A stretch of DNA of 17,556 bases, from assembly GCA_023430625.1 (NCBI GenBank), contig JAEZAA010000091.1:1-17556 (forward strand). Reading direction: 5' to 3'. Of the stretch, positions 8,448 through 15,125 are shown in pieces. Each line of letters opens with the position of its first letter. Position 1 is the stretch's first letter. Made by a program: the position numbers and the translations under genes. This DNA is from Pseudomonadota bacterium. Its GTDB lineage: Bacteria; Pseudomonadota; Gammaproteobacteria; Pseudomonadales; Oleiphilaceae. The notes beneath the pieces were generated by a model, which saw only the letters and a program-made list of their open reading frames with translations, did no database searches and was not told the DNA's origin.

Positions 8448-8560
8448 GGATAACCGGTAACGGATTGCGCCGTTCTCATGAATAGATTAGCGGTCATGGA
8501 TAAATTGGCTGTCAGGAATAGAACGGTTACTGCGTGGACGGCGTTCACCGGAGAGATCAA
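8444..8560 (-). CDS. candidate 38-residue leader ORF overlapping ruvC start
   Basis: A TTG codon at 8560 has an excellent ribosome site, GGGGAGG (8569-8575), eight bases upstream. The frame runs 38 codons and stops at TGA 8446-8444, which overlaps the ruvC ATG as ATGA. The product would be mostly uncharged with a hydrophobic middle (VTVLFLTANL). It contains a tandem repeat, TANLSM then TANLFM: the two 18-base units differ at four positions, three of them silent. ruvC itself lacks a ribosome site, which fits coupled translation. I do not recognise the peptide. It could be a chance ORF, and no homology search was possible. Confidence 0.42.
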   Translation of the reverse strand: MISPVNAVHAVTVLFLTANLSMTANLFMRTAQSVTGYP

Positions 8561-8580
8561 CTGATCTGCCTCCCCAAGAC

Positions 8581-8600
8581 CACTGTAGTTTTAAACAGTC
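8581..8600. promoter_or_regulatory. LexA (SOS) operator upstream of ruvCAB
   Basis: The plus strand has CTGT (8583-8586), eight AT-rich bases and ACAG (8595-8598), flanked by A and T. This is the CTGT-N8-ACAG form of the gammaproteobacterial LexA box. It overlaps a promoter-like pair at 8582-8610. In E. coli ruvAB is LexA-controlled and ruvC is not; here the box precedes ruvC, so all three genes may be induced by DNA damage. The match is visible in sequence; binding is inferred. Confidence 0.68.
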
Positions 8601-8610
8601 TTGCTCAGAA
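8582..8610 (-). promoter_or_regulatory. possible ruvCAB promoter under the LexA box
   Basis: On the minus strand TTCTGA (8605-8610) and TACAGT (8582-8587) are 17 bases apart. They match the sigma70 consensus at 3 and 4 of 6 positions. The LexA box covers the -10 and part of the spacer, as expected for a repressed SOS promoter. Transcription would start near 8575, leaving a very short leader before the small ORF. Confidence 0.4.
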
Positions 8611-8628
8611 TAGAGCAGCGAAGACGAG

Positions 8629-8669
8629 ATTGCCAGAACTCCAGGCTCAGCATGCGAAGTTCCGGCAAT
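8629..8669 (-). other. 12-bp hairpin in the yebC-ruvC gap
   Basis: Arms at 8629-8640 and 8658-8669 pair over 12 bp with one G-U wobble and a 17-nt loop, starting about 18 bases past the yebC stop. No U tract follows, so it is not a classic terminator. It may mark the 3' end of yebC mRNA and separate it from the ruvCAB promoter. Confidence 0.5.
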
Positions 8670-8686
8670 TTGTTGCAGGCATTGGA

Positions 8687-9439
8687 TCAGGCGTTCAACT
8701 GATCCATCACCTCGGCGGAGAAATCCGCGTTGGTGTAGACGTTCTGCACGTCGTCCAGGTCTTCCAGCATATCGATCAGCTTGATGATCTTCTGGGCAAC
8801 CTCAATGTCCTCGATGGTGCTGTAGGTCGCCGGGATCATGGCCACCTCCGCATTCTCGGCCACAAGACCTGCCGCATCCAGGGCATCCTTGACCGCGCCG
8901 AAGGCCACGGGCGTGGTGAACACATCGATGGAGCCGTCGTCGTTGGTGACCACGTCTTCCGCACCAGCCTCCAGACCCACTTCCAGAATCCGGTCTTCGT
9001 CGGCACCGGGTGCAAAGGAAATACGACCGAGCTTATTGAACAAATAAGCCACGGAGCCGTCCGTTCCTAGATTGCCGCCCGTCTTGGTAAAGGCGAAGCG
9101 CACATCGCTGGCGGTGCGGTTACGGTTATCCGTCATGGCTTCGATCAAGACCGCCACGCCGCTCAAGCCGTACCCTTCGTAGGTCAGCTCTTCGACATTG
9201 TCGTTGGCGTCCTCGCCGACACCCCGGGCGATAGCCCGGTCGATGGTATCGCGCGGCATGTTGGCGGACAGCGCCTTGTCCATGATTGCCCGCAGGCGCG
9301 GGTTGTCGGCGGGATTGCCGCCGCCGTTGCGCGCCGCCACGGTCAGTTCGCGAATCAGCTTGGTAAAGATCTTGCCGCGCTTGGCATCCTGCGCGGATTT
9401 GCGGTGTTTAATATTGGCCCATTTACTGTGCCCAGCCAT
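8687..9439 (-). CDS. yebC: YebC/TACO1-family protein
   Basis: Widely conserved protein of 250 residues, full length for the family. It has long been annotated as a transcriptional regulator; newer work on the family points to a ribosome-associated role in translating proline-rich stretches. The hallmark N-terminus MAGHSKWANIKHRK is intact, as are IFTKLIRELTVAAR, NPRLRAIMDKALSANMP, and the later GGNLGTDGSVAYLF segment. The ATG is preceded by AAGGTGA. It lies 127 bases after aspS and 239 bases before ruvC; the link to aspS and ruvC is common in gammaproteobacteria. Confidence 0.97.
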   Translation of the reverse strand: MAGHSKWANIKHRKSAQDAKRGKIFTKLIRELTVAARNGGGNPADNPRLRAIMDKALSANMPRDTIDRAIARGVGEDANDNVEELTYEGYGLSGVAVLIEAMTDNRNRTASDVRFAFTKTGGNLGTDGSVAYLFNKLGRISFAPGADEDRILEVGLEAGAEDVVTNDDGSIDVFTTPVAFGAVKDALDAAGLVAENAEVAMIPATYSTIEDIEVAQKIIKLIDMLEDLDDVQNVYTNADFSAEVMDQLNA

Positions 9440-9528
9440 AGGTCACCTTCAGTTTTTCGTTGCCGCTTAGCTTGATCCGATTTAGCTATACGACCTGGTT
9501 CTTCTTTAAAGCGTTACTGTCCTACCTT

Positions 9529-9546
9529 GCCCGACGAATGTCGGGC
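9529..9546 (-). other. 7-bp hairpin after aspS
   Basis: GCCCGAC (9529-9535) and GTCGGGC (9540-9546) form a perfect stem with a four-base loop, 20 bases past the aspS stop. No U run follows on the minus strand, so full termination is doubtful. It may be a weak terminator or a 3' end protector. Confidence 0.45.
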
Positions 9547-9566
9547 TGCCAGGGGCCGGGGCCGAG

Positions 9567-11339
9567 TTAAGACTCGGCGCCAGGCTTGCGCACGCGAATG
9601 TGCAGATCGCGCAGCTGTTTGGGATCCACATCGCTCGGCGCATGAGTCATCACACAGGCCGCGCTCTGGGTTTTCGGGAAGGCGATGACTTCCCGGATCG
9701 AGTTGGCGCCCGTCATCAACATGACCAGACGATCCAGGCCGAACGCCAGGCCACCATGGGGCGGCGCGCCGTACTTCAGAGCATCCAACAGGAAGCCGAA
9801 CTTCTCCTGCTGCTCCTCTTCCTGGATACCCAGCACCCGGAATACCGCCTGCTGCATGTCCTTGCGGTGGATACGAATCGAACCACCACCCAGCTCAGTG
9901 CCGTTGAGCACCATGTCATAGGCACGGGACAGTGCCGCTGCCGGGTTCTTTTCCAGTTCCTCGGGCGTGCAGTTGGGCGAGGTAAAGGGATGGTGCAACG
10001 CGCTGTAGCTGCCGTCGTCGTTTTCCTCGAACATGGGGAAATCCACCACCCACAGGGGCGCCCACTCGCAGGTCAACAGCTTGAGGTCATGGCCGAGCTT
10101 GATCCGCAACGCGCCCAGCGCCTCGCTGACGATCTTGGCCTTGTCGGCGCCAAAGAAGACGATATCGCCGTCTTGGGCGTGAACCCGATCCATGATGGCG
10201 TGCACCTTGTCCTCGGGAATGAACTTGAGGATTGGCGACTGCAGGCCGTCGAGGCCCTTGGCACGCTCGTTGACCTTGATGTAGGCCAGACCCTTGGCGC
10301 CATAGATGCCTACGAACTTGGTGTAGTCGTCGATGTCCTTGCGCGACAACTGGCCGCCGTTGGGCAGACGCAGCGCGGTGACACGTCCCTTGGGATCATT
10401 GGCCGGGCCATTGAACACCTTGAACTCGACATCCTTCAACAGGTCGTCGACGTCGATCAGCTCCAGCGGAATCCGCAGATCCGGCTTGTCCGAACCGTAG
10501 CGGCGCATGGCCTCGCTGTAGGGCATGCGGGGGAATTCGCCGAACTCCACGCCCAGCACTTCCTTGAACAGCGAGCGGATCATGCCTTCGGTGATGCTGA
10601 TGATCTGCTCTTCGTCGAGAAAGCTGGTCTCGATGTCGATCTGGGTAAATTCGGGCTGACGGTCGGCACGCAGGTCTTCGTCGCGGAAGCACTTGGCGAT
10701 CTGGTAATAGCGGTCGAAACCGGACACCATCAGCAACTGCTTGAACAACTGGGGCGACTGGGGCAGCGCAAAGAAGTTACCGGGATGCGTCCGGCTCGGC
10801 ACCAGGTAATCCCGCGCACCTTCCGGCGTAGCCTTGGTCAGGATCGGGGTTTCCACGTCCAGGAAGCCCTGATCATCCAGGTAGCGGCGGATGCTGGTGG
10901 TAATGCGGGAGCGCAGACGCAACTTGGCAGCCATTTCAGGGCGGCGCAGGTCCAGGAAACGGTATTTGAGACGAATATCCTCACCCACATCGGAATACTC
11001 ATCCAGAGGAAAGGGAGGGGTCTCCGCCTGGTTGAGGACTTGCAGGCTCGTGGCCAGAACCTCGACCTTGCCGGTAGGCATATTGGGATTGACCGTTCCG
11101 GCAGGACGCGCGCGCACCGCGCCCGTCACCTGAATCACATATTCACTGCGAACCCGGTCGGCCAGTTGAAAGCTTTCCTGATAATCCGGGTCGAACACCA
11201 CCTGGGCAATGCCGTCACGATCCCGCACATCCAGGAAAATCACCCCGCCGTGGTCGCGCCGCCGGTGAACCCAGCCGCACAGTGTCACTTCCTGGCCTTC
11301 CAGGCTCTCGTTGATCGCCCCGCAATAATGAGTGCGCAT
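9567..11339 (-). CDS. aspS: Aspartyl-tRNA synthetase, probably non-discriminating
   Basis: Class II synthetase that charges tRNA with aspartate. It has 590 residues, the normal bacterial size. The N-terminal OB anticodon-binding domain (about 17-105) is followed by the catalytic core with QSPQLFKQLLM, motif 2 FRDEDLRADRQPEFTQ (218-233), the bacterial GAD insertion, and motif 3 GGLAFGLDR (529-537). His30 in RRRDHGG and Gly81 in RPAGTV match, from memory, the residues that let Pseudomonas-type enzymes also accept tRNA-Asn, so this enzyme probably works with GatCAB to make Asn-tRNA. The ATG has only a distant AGGG ribosome site, inside a structured leader. A promoter lies at 11450-11478. Confidence 0.98.
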   Translation of the reverse strand: MRTHYCGAINESLEGQEVTLCGWVHRRRDHGGVIFLDVRDRDGIAQVVFDPDYQESFQLADRVRSEYVIQVTGAVRARPAGTVNPNMPTGKVEVLATSLQVLNQAETPPFPLDEYSDVGEDIRLKYRFLDLRRPEMAAKLRLRSRITTSIRRYLDDQGFLDVETPILTKATPEGARDYLVPSRTHPGNFFALPQSPQLFKQLLMVSGFDRYYQIAKCFRDEDLRADRQPEFTQIDIETSFLDEEQIISITEGMIRSLFKEVLGVEFGEFPRMPYSEAMRRYGSDKPDLRIPLELIDVDDLLKDVEFKVFNGPANDPKGRVTALRLPNGGQLSRKDIDDYTKFVGIYGAKGLAYIKVNERAKGLDGLQSPILKFIPEDKVHAIMDRVHAQDGDIVFFGADKAKIVSEALGALRIKLGHDLKLLTCEWAPLWVVDFPMFEENDDGSYSALHHPFTSPNCTPEELEKNPAAALSRAYDMVLNGTELGGGSIRIHRKDMQQAVFRVLGIQEEEQQEKFGFLLDALKYGAPPHGGLAFGLDRLVMLMTGANSIREVIAFPKTQSAACVMTHAPSDVDPKQLRDLHIRVRKPGAES

Positions 11340-11349
11340 ATTCAGTAAC

Positions 11350-11426
11350 CGCCCTGCTATCAGTTGTCCGCGTTAAATTCTGGCTGAAGGGATAATTCAG
11401 GGCGCACGACCCGACTGTCGCGCCCT
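11350..11426 (-). promoter_or_regulatory. structured aspS leader with competing pairings
   Basis: In the aspS leader, AGGGCGC (11420-11426) pairs with GCGCCCT (11399-11405) as a 7-bp stem, extended by GAC/GTC after a two-base bulge. The same middle arm, as CGCCCTG (11398-11404), can instead pair with CAGGGCG (11350-11356), which contains the only AGGG ribosome site before the aspS ATG. The two pairings exclude each other. A further CCCCA/TGGGG hairpin sits near the transcription start. A translational switch is inferred only. Confidence 0.35.
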
Positions 11427-11449
11427 CTTCCCCACAAAAAATGGGGCGT

Positions 11450-11478
11450 AGTATAAACGGATTTTTCGGCAAAATCAG
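11450..11478 (-). promoter_or_regulatory. aspS promoter
   Basis: On the minus strand CTGATT (11473-11478) and TATACT (11450-11455) are 17 bases apart. The -10 matches at 5 of 6 positions and the -35 at 3 of 6. It lies about 110 bases upstream of the aspS ATG and is the clearest promoter in this gap. Confidence 0.55.
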
Positions 11479-11558
11479 TCCGTGCCGCAAGATTGCGAAC
11501 GATGCGCAAACCCAGATGAGAGCGGAATGGAAAAGGACCGGGGATCAGCCATCTGAGG

Positions 11559-11602
11559 GCAGGCCATCCTGGCTAACAGAGCAGGCCATCTTGGCTAATA
11601 GA
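11559..11602. repeat. tandem 22-bp operator-like repeat upstream of aspS
   Basis: Two abutting 22-bp units (11559-11580 and 11581-11602) are identical except for two C/T differences. Each holds the dyad GCCA-N3-TGGC, perfect in the second copy. A third GCCATC core lies at 11548-11553. The 22-bp period is about two helical turns, so a protein dimer could bind both on one face. They sit 80-130 bases above the aspS promoter and just after the HIT gene stop. Confidence 0.6.
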
Positions 11603-11637
11603 GAGCGTTGCGCTCGTCCAATCAGGCAATTTGGAAA

Positions 11638-12048
11638 TTAAAGCGCCAGTGCCTGACGTAACTGTGCCAGCCGCTCCTCCGCTTCCGCAGGTTGGTAAGG
11701 CTCGTTATAGGGAGTGCCCCACACCGGCGCCGGCCAGGCCGGATCGCCCTGAAAGCGCACGATATGATGAACATGCAGCTGCGGCACCATGTTCCCGAGT
11801 GCCGCCACATTGAGCTTATCGCCCTGAAACAACGCCATCAGGGCCTGCCCGACCCGGGACGATTCCCGGATCAGTTGTACCTGTTGGGCGTCGCTCAGGT
11901 CATGGATCTCCCGGATATTCGCCACTTCAGGCACCAGGATCAGCCAGGGAAAGCAGCGGTTATTCATGAGCAGCACCCGACACAGCTCAAGCCGCCCCAC
12001 CTCCAAGGTGTCCTGTTGCAGGCGCTCGTGTAGTTCGAATCCGCTCAT
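11638..12048 (-). CDS. HIT-domain protein
   Basis: Small histidine-triad family protein of 136 residues, probably a nucleotidyl hydrolase or transferase; the substrate is not known to me. The signature segment is VPQLHVHHIVR (89-98): the central and third His of the usual HxHxH are H92 and H94, while the first position is Gln90. This Q-type triad occurs in a pseudomonad-like subfamily that also keeps NVAALGN and GDPAWPAPVWG, both seen here. The ATG has a strong AGGAGGGG site five bases upstream. It follows ugd by 18 bases, so the two are probably cotranscribed; aspS is about 300 bases downstream with its own promoter. Confidence 0.92.
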   Translation of the reverse strand: MSGFELHERLQQDTLEVGRLELCRVLLMNNRCFPWLILVPEVANIREIHDLSDAQQVQLIRESSRVGQALMALFQGDKLNVAALGNMVPQLHVHHIVRFQGDPAWPAPVWGTPYNEPYQPAEAEERLAQLRQALAL

Positions 12049-12066
12049 GAATTCCCCTCCTGTCTC

Positions 12067-13410
12067 TTACTGCGGCTTTTTGACGCTCAGGCCGCGTCCC
12101 ATGGCGTAGTACTGAATGCCACGCTCGGCCAGTAGTTGCGGATCGTACAGGTTACGTCCATCCACCACCACCGGCTGATTCAGGCACTCCTTGATCATGC
12201 CAAAATCGGGGGAGCGGAATTCTTTCCACTCGGTGCAGATGACCAGGGCATCAGCGCCTTTCAGGGCTTGCTCCTTGGTACCGCACAGCGTCAGACGCTC
12301 TTCGTTGGCATAAATACGCTGGGTTTCCTTCATGGCTTCCGGGTCGAAGGCCTGCACACGCGCACCGGCTTCCCACAGGGCTTCCATCAGCACACGGCTC
12401 GGCGCTTCACGCATGTCGTCGGTGTTCGGCTTGAACGACAGGCCCCACACCGCGATGACCTTGCCTTCCAGCTTGCCACTGAAGTGTTGCTGCAGCTTCT
12501 CGAACAGACGCTCTTTTTGCTTGCCGTTGACGGCTTCCACCGACTGCAGCAGTTCCGCCTCATAGCCGACGCCTTGCGCGGTACGAACCAGTGCCTGCAC
12601 GTCTTTCGGGAAGCAGGACCCGCCGTAACCGCAGCCAGGATAGATGAAGTGATAGCCAATACGCGGATCGGAACCAATACCCAAACGCACCGCTTCCACG
12701 TCCGCACCCAGGCGCTCAGCCAGGTTGGCAATTTCGTTCATGAAGCTGATCTTGGTGGCCAGCATGGCGTTGGCGGCATACTTGGTCAGCTCCGCCGAAC
12801 GGATATCCATGTACACCATGCGATCGTGGTTACGGTTGAACGGCGAGTAGGCTTCCCGGATCAGGGACTGGGCCTTCGCGCTGTCGCTGCCCACCACGAT
12901 GCGATCCGGCTTCATGAAGTCGTTGACCGCCGCACCTTCCTTCAGGAACTCGGGGTTGGATACCACATCGAACGTCAGCTCCGCGCCGCGTGCGGTCAGC
13001 TCTTCGGACACCGCCTTGCGGACCCGGTCGGCGGTTCCCACCGGCACCGTGGACTTATCCACGATCACCTTGTAGGACGTCATGTAGCGGCCAATGGTGC
13101 GGGCCACTGCCAGCACATACTGAAGATCGGCGGAGCCGTCTTCATCGGGCGGAGTACCAACGGCAATGAACTGCAAGTCGCCATGTTGCACGGCGGCTTC
13201 CGGATCGGTAGTGAACTGCAGACGGCCCGCTTCGAAATTATGCTTCACGATCGACTCGAGGCCGGGCTCGTAGATCGGGATGATGCCGTTCTTCAGCCCT
13301 TCGATTTTCTTCTCATCTACATCCATGCAGAGCACGTTATGTCCGACGTCGGCCAAGCAAGCGCCCGTGACCAAACCCACGTAACCGGTACCGAATATCG
13401 TGATTTTCAT
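12067..13410 (-). CDS. ugd: UDP-glucose 6-dehydrogenase
   Basis: Oxidises UDP-glucose to UDP-glucuronate with two NAD+, supplying surface polysaccharide or lipid A sugars. It has 447 residues. The N-terminal Rossmann fold starts with GTGYVG (7-12). The middle domain has SNPEFLKEGAAV, K210 and N214 in ELTKYAANAMLATKISF, and the catalytic Cys266 in GCGYGGSCFPKD. The C-terminal domain has WGLSFKPNTDDMREAPS and VVDGRNLYDP. The ATG follows AAGGAA by four bases. It comes 68 bases after galE, so the pair forms a nucleotide-sugar unit. A symbol of udg or rkpK would also be used in related genomes. Confidence 0.97.
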   Translation of the reverse strand: MKITIFGTGYVGLVTGACLADVGHNVLCMDVDEKKIEGLKNGIIPIYEPGLESIVKHNFEAGRLQFTTDPEAAVQHGDLQFIAVGTPPDEDGSADLQYVLAVARTIGRYMTSYKVIVDKSTVPVGTADRVRKAVSEELTARGAELTFDVVSNPEFLKEGAAVNDFMKPDRIVVGSDSAKAQSLIREAYSPFNRNHDRMVYMDIRSAELTKYAANAMLATKISFMNEIANLAERLGADVEAVRLGIGSDPRIGYHFIYPGCGYGGSCFPKDVQALVRTAQGVGYEAELLQSVEAVNGKQKERLFEKLQQHFSGKLEGKVIAVWGLSFKPNTDDMREAPSRVLMEALWEAGARVQAFDPEAMKETQRIYANEERLTLCGTKEQALKGADALVICTEWKEFRSPDFGMIKECLNQPVVVDGRNLYDPQLLAERGIQYYAMGRGLSVKKPQ

Positions 13411-13478
13411 GACGTTCCTTCTCTAGAGATTGCAGGTTTCAATGAATGCATGTTCAGGTTGCTTCGACGACGCGCCCG

Positions 13479-14465
13479 TTATCCTTTCTGGCGGCGTTGC
13501 CATTCAGCTTCCCACTTCAGCGCCGTGCCGACAATGAGATCCAGATCGTCGAAATCGGGCGTCCAGCCCAGGACTTGTTTGATCTTGGCATTGTCGGCCA
13601 CCAGGGCGCCCGGGTCGCCAGCGCGACGGCCGGTTTCCTCGACGGGAAAATCCACGCCAGACAGCCGCTTCACCGTCTCGATGACCTCCCGCACCGTAAA
13701 ACCACGGCCATAACCGCAGTTCAGGATTTGGGAGTCACCGCCCTCGCGCAGGTAATCCAGCGCGATCACGTGGGCCTTGGCCAGGTCCTCCACGTGAATG
13801 TAATCGCGAATACAGGTACCGTCGCGGGTTTCGTAATCGGTGCCGAATATCTTCATGCCTGGACGCACGCCATTGACACACTCACAGGCCACCTTGATCA
13901 GGTGCGTCGCCTCTGGCGTGGCCTGCCCGATCCGGGCGTCAGGATTGGCGCCAGCCACATTGAAGTAGCGCAGGATCACATGACGCAACGGGCTGGCGAA
14001 CGCCAGATCCGTGATCATGCGCTCGCTCATCATTTTGGAGGCGCCGTAAGGATTGATTGGCGCCAGCGGCGTCTGCTCGGTCAGCACCATGTGATCCGGC
14101 ATGCCGTAGACGGCTGCGGTCGAGGAAAAGACCAGCTTATCCACACCGAACTGATCCATCACGCTCAGCAGGTTCAGCGTGTTGCGGGTATTGTTGGCGT
14201 AGTATTTCAGCGGGTTCTCGACGGATTCCGGCACCACGATATTGGCCGCGAAATGCAGGACCGCATCGAATTGGTATTTGGAGAAAACCAATTCCAATTG
14301 CGTCCGATCGGCCAGATCGCCAAGCACCAACTCGCCGTGCAACAGAGACCAGCGATGGCCAGTAGACAGATTGTCGTACACCACCACCTCGTGCCCGGCC
14401 TCACCCAGCTGCCGGACTACATGGCTACCGATATAGCCGGCGCCACCCGTTACCAACAATCTCAT
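13479..14465 (-). CDS. galE: UDP-glucose 4-epimerase GalE
   Basis: Short-chain dehydrogenase-type epimerase that interconverts UDP-glucose and UDP-galactose. It has 328 residues. The NAD-binding motif GGAGYIGS (7-14) is followed by DNLSTGH, the SSTAAVYG segment (114-121), and the catalytic YxxxK as Y140 and K144 in NPYGASK. RYFNVAGA and RDYIHVEDLA are also typical. AAGGAAAG lies just before the ATG. A 6-bp inverted repeat lies between it and tadA, but no strong promoter is visible. With ugd it suggests synthesis of exopolysaccharide or LPS precursors; no glycosyltransferase lies in the window. Confidence 0.96.
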   Translation of the reverse strand: MRLLVTGGAGYIGSHVVRQLGEAGHEVVVYDNLSTGHRWSLLHGELVLGDLADRTQLELVFSKYQFDAVLHFAANIVVPESVENPLKYYANNTRNTLNLLSVMDQFGVDKLVFSSTAAVYGMPDHMVLTEQTPLAPINPYGASKMMSERMITDLAFASPLRHVILRYFNVAGANPDARIGQATPEATHLIKVACECVNGVRPGMKIFGTDYETRDGTCIRDYIHVEDLAKAHVIALDYLREGGDSQILNCGYGRGFTVREVIETVKRLSGVDFPVEETGRRAGDPGALVADNAKIKQVLGWTPDFDDLDLIVGTALKWEAEWQRRQKG

Positions 14466-14541
14466 GTTCTTTCCTTAGTCCCAGCTCAATCTAAATGAGT
14501 AATATGCCCTTCCAATCATCACGAATCCGTCGCGATTGGAT

Positions 14542-15066
14542 CTAGGGCTCCTCGCGCCGCGTCCGACGGCGCTCGCGGAAAAATCCGCTCAACAAGGCCG
14601 AACACTCATCGGCCAGCAGTCCACCCTCAACCTGCACCCGCCAGTTCAGCGCGGGTTGCTCCAGGGTCCGGGCCTGGCTGATCACGGCTCCCGCCTTGGG
14701 CTCGCTGGCGCCGAACACCAGCCGCGAGATCCGGGCGTGAACCAAGGCACCCGCACACATGGTACAGGGTTCCAGGGTGACATACAGTGTGGCACCCGGC
14801 ATCCGGTAGTTTGCCAGAGATTGTGCGGCGGCCCGCACTGCCACCATTTCCGCATGAGCCGTTGGGTCCTGGGCACTGATCGGACGGTTCCAGCCCTCTC
14901 CGATCACCTCGTTATCCAGCACCACCAGAGCTCCCACCGGCACCTCACCGGCGGCGGCAGCCTCATGCGCCAACTCCAGCGCCCGCCGCATCCAGAACTC
15001 ATCCCGATTGCGGTCCGGTTCCTGCCCTGCCCCGTCAGGTCCATGCAAGAAGATAGAGTTAGTCAC
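14542..15066 (-). CDS. tadA: tRNA-specific adenosine deaminase TadA, GTG start
   Basis: Zinc deaminase that converts the wobble adenosine of tRNA-Arg(ACG) to inosine. It has 174 residues from GTG 15066; the only nearby ATG (codon 26, MRRALELA) would remove the conserved short helix before WMRRAL, so I prefer GTG even though its ribosome site is poor. The zinc and catalytic residues are H71 and E73 in TAHAEM and C101 and C104 in EPCTMCAGA. The C-terminus is rich in Arg (RERRRTRREE), fitting tRNA binding. It follows guaA by 59 bases, an arrangement common in pseudomonads. Confidence 0.96.
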   Translation of the reverse strand: MTNSIFLHGPDGAGQEPDRNRDEFWMRRALELAHEAAAAGEVPVGALVVLDNEVIGEGWNRPISAQDPTAHAEMVAVRAAAQSLANYRMPGATLYVTLEPCTMCAGALVHARISRLVFGASEPKAGAVISQARTLEQPALNWRVQVEGGLLADECSALLSGFFRERRRTRREEP

Positions 15067-15125
15067 CTATTACTACCAGTCCGTACAATCCAGTCCTAAG
15101 CGTTTTGTTCCCATTTATTGGGCGT

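Noticed and set aside
9600..11348. Long plus-strand open frame of 582 codons opposite aspS, and similar ones at 12136-13713 and 15105-16520
   Set aside because: They lie exactly antisense to well-recognised genes and have no family motifs. GC-rich codon use leaves the opposite frame open.
11603..11615. GAGCG/CGCTC hairpin after the HIT gene as a terminator
   Set aside because: It has a 5-bp stem with a three-base loop and only a broken T-rich tail.
14512..14539. CCAATC/GATTGG inverted repeat before galE as a tadA terminator
   Set aside because: It has a 6-bp stem, a 16-nt loop and no U tract. It is too weak to call. A TTGGAA/TAGATT pair close by is also too weak for a promoter.
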